Assembly (NCBI RefSeq): GCF_003989665.1
Contig: NZ_RZIJ01000003.1
Span: 248,001-312,000, forward strand
Origin: Azospirillum doebereinerae
GTDB taxonomy: Bacteria > Pseudomonadota > Alphaproteobacteria > Azospirillales > Azospirillaceae
Direction of reading: 5' to 3'
DNA: 64,000 nt
This document shows positions 50,247 through 60,185 of this stretch, piece after piece. Position 1 is the first letter of the stretch, and each line of letters opens with the position of its first letter. The translations under genes and the position numbers were made by a program. A model generated the notes under the pieces. It was not told the DNA's origin. It was given only the letters and a program-made list of their open reading frames with translations, and made no database searches.

Positions 50247-53200
50247 ATGGATAAAAATATTTATCAGTTCATCTGGAAGCACAGTGGACGGCAGCAAATT
50301 CTCTTGGCCCTGCTGACCGTCGCGTCCTTCCCGGTCCTTTACGCCTCGCTCGAACTGCCCAAGATCATCATCAACCGGGCGATCTCCGAACCGGAAGCCG
50401 AACGGACGATTCTCGGCATCGGGTTGAGCCCGGTCCATTACCTGCTGGTCCTGTGCTTCGCCTTCCTGCTGCTCGTGCTGGCGAACGGCGCGTTCAAGAT
50501 GCGCATCAACACGATGAAGGGGGTCGTCGGCGAACGGCAGGTCCGCCGGCTGCGCTTCATGCTGCTCGACCGCATGCTGCGCTTCCCGCTGCCGCATTTC
50601 TCGCGGGTCAGCCAGGGCGAGCTGATCTCCACCGTCACGGCGGAGACCGAACCGCTGGCGGGGTTCATCGGCGACGCCTTCGCCCAGCCGCTCTACCAGG
50701 GCGGGACGATGCTGACCATCCTGCTGTTCCTGTTCATCCAGGAACCGATGATCGGGCTCGTGTCGGTCGCGCTGATCCCGGTGCAGGCCTACATCATCCC
50801 CAAGCTTCAGATCAAGGTGAAGCAGCTCGGCAAGGAGCGCATCCGCAAGGTCCGCCAGATTTCCGAGCGGATCGGCGAGAGCGTCGACAACATCCGTGAG
50901 ATCCGCACCAACGGCACCATCCGCTACGTCGAGGCCGATTTCTCGAAACACCTTGGCGAAATTTTCGAGATTCGTTTCGAGATATACCAAAGAAAATATT
51001 TTATCAAATTTCTGAACAACTTCATCAACCAAGTCACGCCATTCTTCTTTTTCTCGATCGGCGGCTATTTCGTGCTGCACGGCGATCTGACCATCGGGTC
51101 GCTGGTGGCGGCCCTGTCGGCGTTCAAGGATCTGACCGCCCCCTGGAAGGAGCTGCTGGACTATTACCAGAACGCCTACGACGCGCAGATCAAGTTCGAG
51201 CAGATCTCCGAGCAGTTCTCGCCGCCCTTCCTGTTCGACTGGCCGGCCGCCGGCCCCGGACAGCCGTCCGACCTGCGGGCTCCCTACCGCATGGAATCGG
51301 TGACCTGGGCGAACGAGTACGGCGACCGCATGCTGCACCGCCTGTCCTTCGAGATCCCGCCCGGCACCCTGGTCGGCATCGCCGGGACCAACGCGCTGGC
51401 CCTGCGCCGGCTGGCCGAGATGATGGTCCGCCTGTCGCCGCCGACGTCGGGCCGCATCCTGATCGGCGAGCACCCGCTCGACACTCTGCCGCTGGAACTG
51501 CTGGGGCGCCGCATGGCCTACGCCGGCCCCGAGCCGCACATGTTCACCGGCAGCATCATGCAGAACATGACCTACGGCCTGCGCCACCGCCCGCCGGAGG
51601 AGGACCCCGCCACCCTGACGCCCGAACGCCGCCGCCAGATCCGCGAGGCCAAGGCGTCGGGCAGCCCCTACGAAAGCATGGAGGGCATCTGGACCGACTT
51701 CGCCCAGGTCGGCGTCACCGACTGGAAGAGCTTCCGCCCCTGGCTGGTCCAGTGTCTGGTGGCGACCGGCGGCGAGGAGCAGATCTACCGGCGCGGTCTG
51801 CGCGAGGTCTTCGATCCCGACGATTATCCGTTCATCGCCGAACCGCTGCTGCGCGCCCGCCACCGGCTGCGTGAGACGCTGATCGCGCAGGGGATGGAAG
51901 GAGTGCTGGAACGCTTCGAGCGCGACCGCTTCAATCTCCACGCCAGTCTGGCGGAAAACATGCTGTTCGGGCTGCCCGACGGCAAGAACCTGACCGTCGG
52001 GCGGCTCGTCAATCATTCCGGCCTGCGCGCCCTGATGGAGGAGCACGGGCTGTGGGAACCGGCCGTCCGCATCGGCCGCCGCTTTTCCATGCGGGTCGTC
52101 TCGGTCTACCAGGACAGCGCCGACGGCGAGGTCCTGATGATGCGCTACCCCCATCTCGACGACGCGCTGTTCGAGGAGCTGGTGGAGAGCGTCACCCGGC
52201 TGCGCCGCCGCGCCGACCGGCTGGAACGCCGACAGTCCGAATCCGACAAGCTGCTCTTCGCGACCATGTTCCTGATGATCGTGCCGAACCGGGACGGCCC
52301 CGACCTGATCCCGGCGGCGCAACGCGACGCGATCATGGCGCTTCGCCACCGCCTGCTCGACGACATGCCGGCCGACCTGCGCGACCATGTGATCCCGTTC
52401 GACCCGGACCAGTATCACGGCCGCCTCAACGTCATGGACAACCTCCTGTTCGGCCGCGTCACCACCGAGGCCCCCGAGACCATCACGGAACTGCGCGCCC
52501 TGGTCGACACGGCGCTGGAGGAGACCGACGCGCGGGCCTACGTGCTGGTGCTGGTGGCGCTGGGCGAGGTCGGGATCGGCGGCTCGCTGCTTCCGGTCGG
52601 CGTCCGGCAGCGCATCCAGCTCATGCGCGGGCTGGTGAAGAAGCCCGACCTCTTCGTGATCCATCAGGCGATGAACAGCTACGACCCGGCCGACCGGCTG
52701 GACATCATCCGGCGCATGAAGGAAACGCTGCCGGACATGACCGTGATCGTTCTGGAGGACCGGCTTCCCGACGACGCCGGCTTCGACTGCGTCTACGATC
52801 TGGAGGAAGGCCGCCTGGTCCGGCGCGGCCAAGCCGGCGACGCGGCGGAAGCCGACGCCGCGCCGGACGGTTCCGACGACGCCGACGGGACGGCGCTGCG
52901 CCTGCTGTCCCGCTCCACCCTTTTCGCCGACCTGCCCGAAACGGCGCTGCGCCGCCTGTTGGGGGCGGCGGAATGGCGCAACGTGAAGGCCGGCGACTTC
53001 ATCTACCGCAGCGGGGAGCAGTCGGAATTCGTCTTCGTCCTGGCGGAGGGCGAGGCCGAGCTGATCCGCCTGCAACCCGGCCGCGACCCGCTGCACCTCG
53101 CCTACATCAAGCCGCCCGAGGTGTTCGGCGACCTGGAGCTTCTGGCCGGCACCCGCCGTTTCTCGACCATCCGGGCCAGGACCGATCTCCGGCTGCTGCG

Positions 53201-53306
53201 TTTGGACGGGACGGCGCTCCTGCGCCTCCTTCCGTACATGCCGAGCCTGCCCATGCGGGTGATCCAGCAGACCGGCCGGCGGTTGACCAGCGAGGCGCCG
53301 CCATGA
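50247..53306 (+). CDS. ABC exporter-like protein with dead ATPase and cNMP-binding domain
   Basis: 1019 residues. An exporter-type membrane domain (about 10-330; helices near 18-36, 64-83, 150-185 and 275-310) is followed by a stretched nucleotide-binding region (about 345-870). That region keeps the ABC scaffold but has lost its catalysis. Walker A reads GIAGTNALALRR (no GK[ST]), the signature is LPVGVRQRIQL (no LSGGQ) and Walker B ends FVIHQ instead of a DE. The switch histidine is also gone (VIVLEDRLP). About 270 extra residues separate the halves and repeat the ENxxFG turn three times. A cyclic-nucleotide-binding domain (about 885-1015, FGDLELLAGTRRFSTIRA) ends it. ATG 50247. Role unknown; perhaps a nucleotide-gated scaffold or regulator. 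Confidence 0.75.
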   Translation: MDKNIYQFIWKHSGRQQILLALLTVASFPVLYASLELPKIIINRAISEPEAERTILGIGLSPVHYLLVLCFAFLLLVLANGAFKMRINTMKGVVGERQVRRLRFMLLDRMLRFPLPHFSRVSQGELISTVTAETEPLAGFIGDAFAQPLYQGGTMLTILLFLFIQEPMIGLVSVALIPVQAYIIPKLQIKVKQLGKERIRKVRQISERIGESVDNIREIRTNGTIRYVEADFSKHLGEIFEIRFEIYQRKYFIKFLNNFINQVTPFFFFSIGGYFVLHGDLTIGSLVAALSAFKDLTAPWKELLDYYQNAYDAQIKFEQISEQFSPPFLFDWPAAGPGQPSDLRAPYRMESVTWANEYGDRMLHRLSFEIPPGTLVGIAGTNALALRRLAEMMVRLSPPTSGRILIGEHPLDTLPLELLGRRMAYAGPEPHMFTGSIMQNMTYGLRHRPPEEDPATLTPERRRQIREAKASGSPYESMEGIWTDFAQVGVTDWKSFRPWLVQCLVATGGEEQIYRRGLREVFDPDDYPFIAEPLLRARHRLRETLIAQGMEGVLERFERDRFNLHASLAENMLFGLPDGKNLTVGRLVNHSGLRALMEEHGLWEPAVRIGRRFSMRVVSVYQDSADGEVLMMRYPHLDDALFEELVESVTRLRRRADRLERRQSESDKLLFATMFLMIVPNRDGPDLIPAAQRDAIMALRHRLLDDMPADLRDHVIPFDPDQYHGRLNVMDNLLFGRVTTEAPETITELRALVDTALEETDARAYVLVLVALGEVGIGGSLLPVGVRQRIQLMRGLVKKPDLFVIHQAMNSYDPADRLDIIRRMKETLPDMTVIVLEDRLPDDAGFDCVYDLEEGRLVRRGQAGDAAEADAAPDGSDDADGTALRLLSRSTLFADLPETALRRLLGAAEWRNVKAGDFIYRSGEQSEFVFVLAEGEAELIRLQPGRDPLHLAYIKPPEVFGDLELLAGTRRFSTIRARTDLRLLRLDGTALLRLLPYMPSLPMRVIQQTGRRLTSEAPP

Positions 53307-53354
53307 TCGCCGCCCTGCCGGTCGCGCGCGCCGGGTCGGGCCAAGGTTGGACGA

Positions 53355-53927
53355 TCAGGGTAGAAGGGGCGGCGCGGAAGGAGCGGGGCTCTGCGTCCGG
53401 GCCTTCCCCGGCCCTTCGCCCGCTCCGTCATCGACACGCCACGCGAAATAGGGCCAACGCTCCGTGTTCGGCAGGGTGAGGGGCTGCCAGCCCGGACGCT
53501 CCATGAGCCGGTCGGACAGGACGATGCCGCCCGGCAGCATCAAGGCGTCGATCCGCGGCGCCAGCCGCTCCGCCTGTCGGGCGTCGTGCTGGCGGTCCGT
53601 GCTCCCGAAATCGGCATGGGCCAGCCGCGCGCAGCGTCCGAAGCTTCCGGCCGCCGCCGCCAGCGTCTCCTGGAAGTCGCCGGTGAACAGCCGGTCGGCG
53701 TCCGGAACGAGCTCCTGCGGCACCCGCCGCCACATGTCGAAGACCAGGATGTCGCGGGGCGGAAAAAGGCTGCGCAGATGGTCGTAGGTCCGTCCCTTGC
53801 CCAGCCCGATCTCCAACACCAGCCCCGCCTTGCCATCCACCGCCGCCCGTGCCCAGTCGAGGGAGTCGCGCTGAACGGTCAGGCGGTCGATCATGCGGTC
53901 GAGCAGCGAAAGGGCGCGCGCCGGCAT
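53355..53927 (-). CDS. Class I SAM-dependent methyltransferase-like protein
   Basis: 190 residues. SAM-binding motif I is seen as LVLEIGLGKGRTYDHLRSL near 36-54, followed by ILVFDMW near 60. The motif and the rest of the fold fit small class I methyltransferases of unknown target. ATG 53927 is preceded by GAGGTGC. It converges with the ABC-like gene and is divergent from the importer operon. A Met 11 codons in is a second candidate start. Confidence 0.65.
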   Translation of the reverse strand: MPARALSLLDRMIDRLTVQRDSLDWARAAVDGKAGLVLEIGLGKGRTYDHLRSLFPPRDILVFDMWRRVPQELVPDADRLFTGDFQETLAAAAGSFGRCARLAHADFGSTDRQHDARQAERLAPRIDALMLPGGIVLSDRLMERPGWQPLTLPNTERWPYFAWRVDDGAGEGPGKARTQSPAPSAPPLLP

Positions 53928-54090
53928 TCGGAAGCACCTCGATCCATGGGTTCGACGGGTCCTCCCCCGGCACCCCGAAAGCGCCGGGGGGAGGGAACGG
54001 CGCGGAAACAGCCATGTTGTATCTCGATCGGAACAGACCAATACTTAAGCGGTCAAGGCTGCGGTGCAACGCTGCCCCGAGAGGCCGGGT

Positions 54091-55902
54091 ATGGATGCGA
54101 CCGGCGGTGAAACGACCGGCTTGGCGGGGGATGGGACCGGGACGATGCTGACGGTGGATTCTCTCTCGATCCGGTTTCGCCGCTCGGCCGCCGCCCGTCC
54201 GGTGGTCGAGGACGTCAGCTTTTCCATCGACGCGGGCGAGAGCGTCGCGCTGGTCGGGGAGTCCGGATCCGGCAAGACGCTGACCTGCCGCAGCATCCTG
54301 CGCATCCTGCCGCGCGGAGCGGAGGTGTGCGGCGGCGCGATCCAGTTCGGCTGCGGGGCGGAACGGGCCGATCTGCTGCGGCTGCCGGCCAAGCGCCTGC
54401 GCGACGTGCGCGGCAGCCGGATTTCCATGATCTTCCAGGAACCGATGAGCGCCCTGTCGCCGCTCCACACCATCGGCGCCCAGACGGCGGAGGTGCTGCG
54501 ACTGCACGGGCAGGCCTCCCGCGCCAAGGCCCGCGAGGAGTCCCTTCGGATGTTCGAGCGGGTCGGCTTTCCCGATCCCGACCGCGCCTTCCGCTCCTAC
54601 CCGTTCCAGCTGTCTGGCGGGCTGCGGCAACGGGCGATGATCGCCATGGCGATGGTCGCCCGCCCCAAGCTGCTGATCGCCGACGAGCCGACGACCGCGC
54701 TCGACGTCACGCTCCAGGCGCAGGTGCTGGCCCTGATCAAGACCTTGCAGGCGGAGACCGGCATGGCCGTGCTGCTGGTCACTCACGACCTGGGCGTGGT
54801 CGCCAACATGGCCGACGCCGTGGTCGTGCTGCGCGCCGGGCGGGTGATGGAATCGGGGAATTGCGCCGACGTGCTGGGCCGCCCGCTGCACGGCTACACC
54901 CGCAAGCTGATGATGGCGGCCCCGGTGATCCCGGAATGCCCCGCCCCCAGCTTCCCCTGCCCGGCCGGCGCCGACGCCATCCTCGAATTCCACGACATCG
55001 CCAAGACCTTCGAGCGCGGCGACCGGACGGTGAAGGCGCTGAACGGGGTCGACTTGCGCCTCCGGCGCGGCGAGACGCTGGCCATCGTCGGCGAATCCGG
55101 ATCGGGCAAGACGACGCTGGCGCGGCTCGCCATGCTGGCCGACCGGCCCGACCCCGGCGGACGCATCCTGTTCCGGCCCGATGCCGGAAAGCCCGCCATG
55201 GACCTGCTCGATCAGACGGGGGCGGGGCTGCTCGGCTACCGTCGCTCCGCCCAGATGGTGTTCCAGGACCCCTACGCCTCGCTGAGCCCGCGCATGACCG
55301 TCGGCGCCATCATCGCCGAGCCGCTGGCGATTCACGGCATCGGCGGCGCGGCCGAGCGGCGCGAGCGGGTTCGGGCGCTGATGGCGCAAGTCGGCCTCGA
55401 CCCGGCCTGGACGAACCGCTACCCGCACGCCTTCTCCGGCGGCCAGCGCCAGCGCATCGGGATCGCCCGCGCCCTGGCGCTCGACCCGGCGCTGCTGATC
55501 TGCGACGAGCCAACCTCCGCGCTCGACGTGTCGGTGCAGGCGCAGGTGCTGGACCTGCTGGAATCGATCAAGACCCGCCTCGGACTCAGCCTGATGTTCA
55601 TCTCGCACGATCTGGCCGTGGTGGCCCGGCTGGCCGACCGCGTCGCCGTGATGCGCGCCGGTCAGGTGGTGGAGCAGGCGCCGCCCGGCATCCTGTTCTC
55701 GGCCCCGCTGCACCCCTACACCCAGGCGCTGATCGCCGCCTCGCCCGAACCGGACGTCAGCCGCCCCATCGACATCGCCACGGTGGCGCGCGGCGCCGGC
55801 CGGCCCGACCTGTGGCCGGACTCCTTCCGCCCCACGCCGGACCGCTCCGGCCCGCCGCTGCTGGAGATCGCGCCCGGTCATTTCGTGCGGCGGGCGGCAT
55901 GA
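54091..55902 (+). CDS. ABC importer ATPase, two fused NBDs (oligopeptide type)
   Basis: 603 residues with two complete ATPase halves. The first has GESGSGKT near 57 and LSGG with DEPTTALD near 185-210. The second has GESGSGKTT near 341 and [14 protein letters not shown] with DEPTSALD near 445-480. Each ends with the oligopeptide-importer C-terminal region. This is the YejF/DppDF-fusion arrangement that powers family-5 importers. ATG 54091 (GAGAGG upstream) is favoured over GTG 54064. First gene of a four-gene coupled operon. Confidence 0.9.
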   Translation: MDATGGETTGLAGDGTGTMLTVDSLSIRFRRSAAARPVVEDVSFSIDAGESVALVGESGSGKTLTCRSILRILPRGAEVCGGAIQFGCGAERADLLRLPAKRLRDVRGSRISMIFQEPMSALSPLHTIGAQTAEVLRLHGQASRAKAREESLRMFERVGFPDPDRAFRSYPFQLSGGLRQRAMIAMAMVARPKLLIADEPTTALDVTLQAQVLALIKTLQAETGMAVLLVTHDLGVVANMADAVVVLRAGRVMESGNCADVLGRPLHGYTRKLMMAAPVIPECPAPSFPCPAGADAILEFHDIAKTFERGDRTVKALNGVDLRLRRGETLAIVGESGSGKTTLARLAMLADRPDPGGRILFRPDAGKPAMDLLDQTGAGLLGYRRSAQMVFQDPYASLSPRMTVGAIIAEPLAIHGIGGAAERRERVRALMAQVGLDPAWTNRYPHAFSGGQRQRIGIARALALDPALLICDEPTSALDVSVQAQVLDLLESIKTRLGLSLMFISHDLAVVARLADRVAVMRAGQVVEQAPPGILFSAPLHPYTQALIAASPEPDVSRPIDIATVARGAGRPDLWPDSFRPTPDRSGPPLLEIAPGHFVRRAA

Positions 55903-57809
55903 GGAGCGGGCGGCGCGCCTGCCTGGCCCTTCTTGTTCTCCTGCCCCTGCTTCTGGAGCCGGTACGGGCGCAGACACCGCCGGACGGAACGACGGCGACC
56001 TATGGCCTGCTGCCGCCGCTGGCCGAACGGCTGCCCGCCGAACCGCTGGTCGTCGACCTTCCGGCCAAAGGGCGGGAGTTCGGGCGGCCCGGCGGCTGGA
56101 TCCGCACCTTCATCACCCAGCGGCGCAACAGCCGGCTGGCGGTGCTCTACGGCTATGCCCGGCTGGTCGGCTACACCGAGCAGCGGGAGATCGTCCCGGA
56201 CATCCTGAAGGCGATGACGGTCGTCGAGGACCGCGACTTCACCCTCACCCTGCGGCGCGGCCACCGCTGGTCCGACGGCGCCCCCTTCACCAGCGACGAC
56301 ATCCGCTACTGGTGGGAGGACATCGCCAACAACCCCATGCTGTCCCCTTCCGGCCCGCCGCGCTTCATGCTGGTCGACGGCCAGCCGCCGGAGGTCAGCT
56401 TCCCAGACCCGTTGACCGTCCGCTTCCGCTGGGCGGCGCCCAACCCGCATTTCCTGCCGACGCTGGCCGCCGCCCGCCCCCCCTTCATCTATCGACCGGC
56501 GCATTACCTGAAGCGCTTCCACGCCCGCTACACCGCCGAGGCCGACCTGGCCCCGCAGATCGCCAAGGCCAAGCTGCGCAACTGGGCGGCGCTGCACAAC
56601 GCGCGCGACGACATGTTCCGCATGGACAACCCCGAGGAACCGACCCTCCAGCCCTGGATGGCGACGCTGCGGGGAAGCGCCACCCACCTGCTGTTCCAGC
56701 GCAACCCCTATTACCACCGCGTGGATTCCCAGGGCGTTCAACTGCCCTACGCCGACGGGCTGGATGTGACGGTGATGGCGGGCGGCCTGATCCCGGCCCA
56801 GGTCGCCGCCGGGAACGCCGACCTCCAGGCGGAGGGGTTGACCTTCTCCCAGGTTCCCGTCCTGGTCTCCGGCGAGTCGAACGGCCGTTACGCCACCCGG
56901 CTGTGGCCGTCGGGAAACGGGGCCGACATCGCGCTCTACCCCAACCTGAACTACAACGACCCGGTCTGGCGCGATCTGATGCGCGACGTGCGTTTCCGCC
57001 GCGCCCTGTCGCTGGCCATCGACCGGCGGATCGTGAACCGGTCGCTCTATTTCGGTCTGGCGCGCGAGGGTGGGGTCGGCGTGCTGCCCTTCAGCTCGCT
57101 CTACAAGCAGGAACGGCACGGGCTGTGGGCCGACTACGACCCGAAGAAGGCCGCCGCCCTGCTGGACGAGATCGGCCTGCCCCGCCAGCGCGGCGAGCTG
57201 TACCGCAGCCTGCCGGACGGCCGCCCGCTGGAGGTGATCGTCGAGACCGCCGGGGAGAAGCCGGAGATCGCCGACACCCTTCAGATCGTCGCCGAGACGT
57301 GGCGCGACATCGGCGTACGGCTGCTGGTGCGGACCGCAGACCGCGACGTGCTGCGCAACCGGGTCTACGCGGGACAGGTGATGATGGCGGTGTGGAGCGG
57401 CTGGGACAACGGCGTGCCCGAACCCGACAGCGACCCGGCGGAACTGGCGCCGATGACCCAGGAGAATTTCGGCTGGCCGAAATGGGGGCAGCATTACCAG
57501 ACCTCCGGCGCGGCCGGCGAGCCCATCGCCCTGCCGGTCGCGCAGACCCTGATGACTCTCGCCCAGGACTGGGCGCGCGCCACCACCACCGAGGAGCGGC
57601 GCCCGCTGTGGGAGCGCATGCTGGACCTCCACGCCGAGAACGTCCTGGTCATCGGCATCGTCGCCGAGGCGCCGCAGCCGGTGGTGGTCGGCAACCGCCT
57701 GCGCAACGTGCCGGAAAAGGGGCTGTGGTTGTGGGATCCGGGGGCCTATCTGGGGATCTACCGGCCCGACGAGTTCTTCTTCGCCGACGCCCCGCCGAGG
57801 AAAGGCTAG
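55899..57809 (+). CDS. Extracellular solute-binding protein, family 5
   Basis: 636 residues with a Sec signal ([20 protein letters not shown]...VRAQ). The SBP_bac_5 fold follows, with FTLTLRRGHRWSDGAPFTSDD near 109-129 and RDVRFRRALSLAIDRRIV near 363-380. It is larger than DppA-type proteins (about 535), nearer the YejA and alpha-galactoside AgpA kind, so the ligand might be a large peptide, opine or sugar. ATGA overlap with the ATPase gene. Ligand not assignable from sequence. Confidence 0.87.
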   Translation: MRSGRRACLALLVLLPLLLEPVRAQTPPDGTTATYGLLPPLAERLPAEPLVVDLPAKGREFGRPGGWIRTFITQRRNSRLAVLYGYARLVGYTEQREIVPDILKAMTVVEDRDFTLTLRRGHRWSDGAPFTSDDIRYWWEDIANNPMLSPSGPPRFMLVDGQPPEVSFPDPLTVRFRWAAPNPHFLPTLAAARPPFIYRPAHYLKRFHARYTAEADLAPQIAKAKLRNWAALHNARDDMFRMDNPEEPTLQPWMATLRGSATHLLFQRNPYYHRVDSQGVQLPYADGLDVTVMAGGLIPAQVAAGNADLQAEGLTFSQVPVLVSGESNGRYATRLWPSGNGADIALYPNLNYNDPVWRDLMRDVRFRRALSLAIDRRIVNRSLYFGLAREGGVGVLPFSSLYKQERHGLWADYDPKKAAALLDEIGLPRQRGELYRSLPDGRPLEVIVETAGEKPEIADTLQIVAETWRDIGVRLLVRTADRDVLRNRVYAGQVMMAVWSGWDNGVPEPDSDPAELAPMTQENFGWPKWGQHYQTSGAAGEPIALPVAQTLMTLAQDWARATTTEERRPLWERMLDLHAENVLVIGIVAEAPQPVVVGNRLRNVPEKGLWLWDPGAYLGIYRPDEFFFADAPPRKG

Positions 57810-57816
57810 AGCCGCC

Positions 57817-58842
57817 ATGCTGCGTTTCATCCTCCGGCGCCTGCTGGTCATGATCCCGACGCTGATCGTGGTGTCGATGCTGATCTTCGTCGTCATCAAC
57901 CTGCCGCCCGGCGATTTCCTGTCCAACCAGATCGCCGAGCTGCGGGCGACCGGCCAGGAGGCCGGGCTGGCGAAGGCGGAGTTCCTGCGCCACGAATACG
58001 CGCTCGACCGCCCGCTGCCCGAGCAGTACCTGATCTGGATCGGCGTCTGGCCGGGGCCGAGCGGCTTCAACGGTTTGCTGCAAGGCGACCTCGGCTGGTC
58101 CTTCGAGTTCGGCAAGCCGGTGGCCGAGGTGGTCGGCGAGACCCTTTGGTTCACGGTGATCCTGAACTTCTCGGCGGTGCTGTTCGTTTACTTGGTCTCC
58201 TTCCCGCTGGGGGCGCTGGCGGCGATCCGGGCCAACAGCTGGGTGGATTATCTGGCCGCCATCGTCGGCTACATCGGCTTGGCGACGCCGAATTTCCTGC
58301 TGGCGCTGATCCTGCTCTATTACGGGCAGAGATGGCTGGGGCTGCCGATCGGCGGGCTGATGGATCCCCGCTACGAGAACGAGCCGATGAGCTGGGCCAA
58401 GGTCGGCTCGGTTCTGCATCACCTGATCGTGCCGACCATCGTCATCGGTCTGTCCGGCACGGCGGCGATGGTGCGGCGGCTGCGCGCCAACCTGCTCGAC
58501 GAGCTGGGCAAGCCCTACGTCGTCACCGCAAAGGCCAAGGGCGTGCCGCCGGTCCGCCGGCTGACGCGCTACCCGCTGCGGATGGCGCTCAACCCCTTCG
58601 TCTCCGACATCGGCTCGCTGCTGCCCTCGCTGGTGTCGGGGTCGGTGCTGATCTCGGTGGTGCTCAGCCTGCCGACCATCGGGCCGGCGCTGCTGGAGGC
58701 GCTGCGCGCGCAGGACCAGTTCCTCGCCGGCTTCATCCTGATGTTCATCTCGCTGCTGGTGCTGGTCGGCATGCTGATCTCCGACATCCTGCTGGCCCTG
58801 CTGGACCCGCGCATCCGCCTGAGCAAAAGGAAGCGCTCATGA
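57817..58842 (+). CDS. ABC importer permease, DppB/YejB type
   Basis: 341 residues with six helices. It opens with MLRFILRRLLVMIPTLIVVS, the DppB-like N-helix. The EAA-loop is YVVTAKAKGVPPVRRLTRY near 231-249. Starts 7 bases after the binding-protein stop and overlaps the next permease by ATGA. Confidence 0.9.
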   Translation: MLRFILRRLLVMIPTLIVVSMLIFVVINLPPGDFLSNQIAELRATGQEAGLAKAEFLRHEYALDRPLPEQYLIWIGVWPGPSGFNGLLQGDLGWSFEFGKPVAEVVGETLWFTVILNFSAVLFVYLVSFPLGALAAIRANSWVDYLAAIVGYIGLATPNFLLALILLYYGQRWLGLPIGGLMDPRYENEPMSWAKVGSVLHHLIVPTIVIGLSGTAAMVRRLRANLLDELGKPYVVTAKAKGVPPVRRLTRYPLRMALNPFVSDIGSLLPSLVSGSVLISVVLSLPTIGPALLEALRAQDQFLAGFILMFISLLVLVGMLISDILLALLDPRIRLSKRKRS

Positions 58843-59993
58843 GCCGCGCGTGGAAGCACCAATTCGATCCCGAGCCCTGGTCACCGGACGACGATGCCGG
58901 TCCCGCCTCCCGGCTCGATCCGGGGGCCTCGGCGGGGCGGCTGATGCTGCGGCGCTTCCTGCGCCACCGGCTGGCGGTGCTGGCGGCGCTGTTCCTCGGC
59001 CTCTCCTATCTCAGCCTGCCCTTCGTCGATTTCCTGGCGCCCTACGGCGCCAACGAGCGCGACGTGGAGCACCTCTACGCTCCGCCGCAGCCCATCCACC
59101 TGTTCCACGAGGGGCGCTTCGTCGGTCCCTTCGTCTACCCGACCGCCGGACGCGCCGATCTGCGCGAGTACCGCTGGCGCTACGAGACCGACGCCACGCG
59201 GCCGATGCCGCTGGGCTTCTTCTGCCCCGGCGCACCCTACCGCTTCCTCGGGCTGGTGGAGACGCGGCTGCGGCTGGTCTGCCCGCCGGAGGGCGCCACG
59301 CTGCACCTGCTCGGCACCGACCGGCTGGGCCGGGACATCCTCTCCCGGTTGGCCATCGGGGCGCAGTTGTCGCTGACCGTCGGGCTGCTGGGCATCGCGG
59401 TGTCCTTCGGGATCGGCGTGACGCTGGGCGGCATGGCCGGTTATTTCGGCGGCCGAACCGACTACGCGGTGCAGCGCCTGTCGGAGATCCTGAAATCCCT
59501 GCCGGAGCTGCCGCTGTGGCTGGCGCTGTCGGCCGCCGTTCCGGCCCATTGGAGCCCGGTCGCCGTGTTCCTGTGCATCTCGGTGATCCTGGGATTGCTC
59601 GACTGGCCGGGGCTGGCCCGCGCGGTGCGCTCGCGTTTCCTGGCGCTCCGCGAGGAGGATTTCGTCATGGCGGCGGAGCTGATGGGCGCCTCTCCAGCCC
59701 GGATCATCGGCCGCCATCTGCTGCCCAACTTCGCCAGCCATCTGCTGGCCAGCGCGACACTGTCGATTCCGGCGATGATCCTGGGCGAGACCGCTCTGTC
59801 CTTCCTGGGGCTGGGGCTGCGCCCGCCGGCCACGAGCTGGGGGGTGATGCTGAACGACGCGCAGAACCTGACGGCGGTCGAGACCTACCCCTGGGTGTCG
59901 GCGCCGATGATCCCGGTGATCCTGGTGGTGCTGTCCTTCAACTTCCTGGGCGATGGCCTGCGCGATGCGCTCGACCCTTACCATGACTCCTGA
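58839..59993 (+). CDS. ABC importer permease, DppC/YejE type
   Basis: 384 residues, longer than usual. A first helix (about 44-66) is followed by a large periplasmic insertion (about 70-150, rich in Arg and aromatics). The core follows: HLLGTDRLGRDILSRLAIGA near 156-175, five helices, and FVMAAELMGASPARIIGRHLLPN near 275-297 (EAA loop). Last gene of the importer operon. Confidence 0.9.
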   Translation: MSRAWKHQFDPEPWSPDDDAGPASRLDPGASAGRLMLRRFLRHRLAVLAALFLGLSYLSLPFVDFLAPYGANERDVEHLYAPPQPIHLFHEGRFVGPFVYPTAGRADLREYRWRYETDATRPMPLGFFCPGAPYRFLGLVETRLRLVCPPEGATLHLLGTDRLGRDILSRLAIGAQLSLTVGLLGIAVSFGIGVTLGGMAGYFGGRTDYAVQRLSEILKSLPELPLWLALSAAVPAHWSPVAVFLCISVILGLLDWPGLARAVRSRFLALREEDFVMAAELMGASPARIIGRHLLPNFASHLLASATLSIPAMILGETALSFLGLGLRPPATSWGVMLNDAQNLTAVETYPWVSAPMIPVILVVLSFNFLGDGLRDALDPYHDS

Positions 59994-60185
59994 ATAGGGC
60001 GCCTCCTGGTCCCCGCAACCCCCGTTCGGGTATCCCAGGGCGGCGCCGGGCGATCCACCGCCCGGACATATTGCGCTTGAAGCCGGGTCGAAACCATGTG
60101 AGGGCTTTGCCGAGCGGGGCCGTTCGGCTGCGCGACCCGACCGGATGACCAACCAGAACGCCCAGCCGACGCGGAGTTTCCAAGC

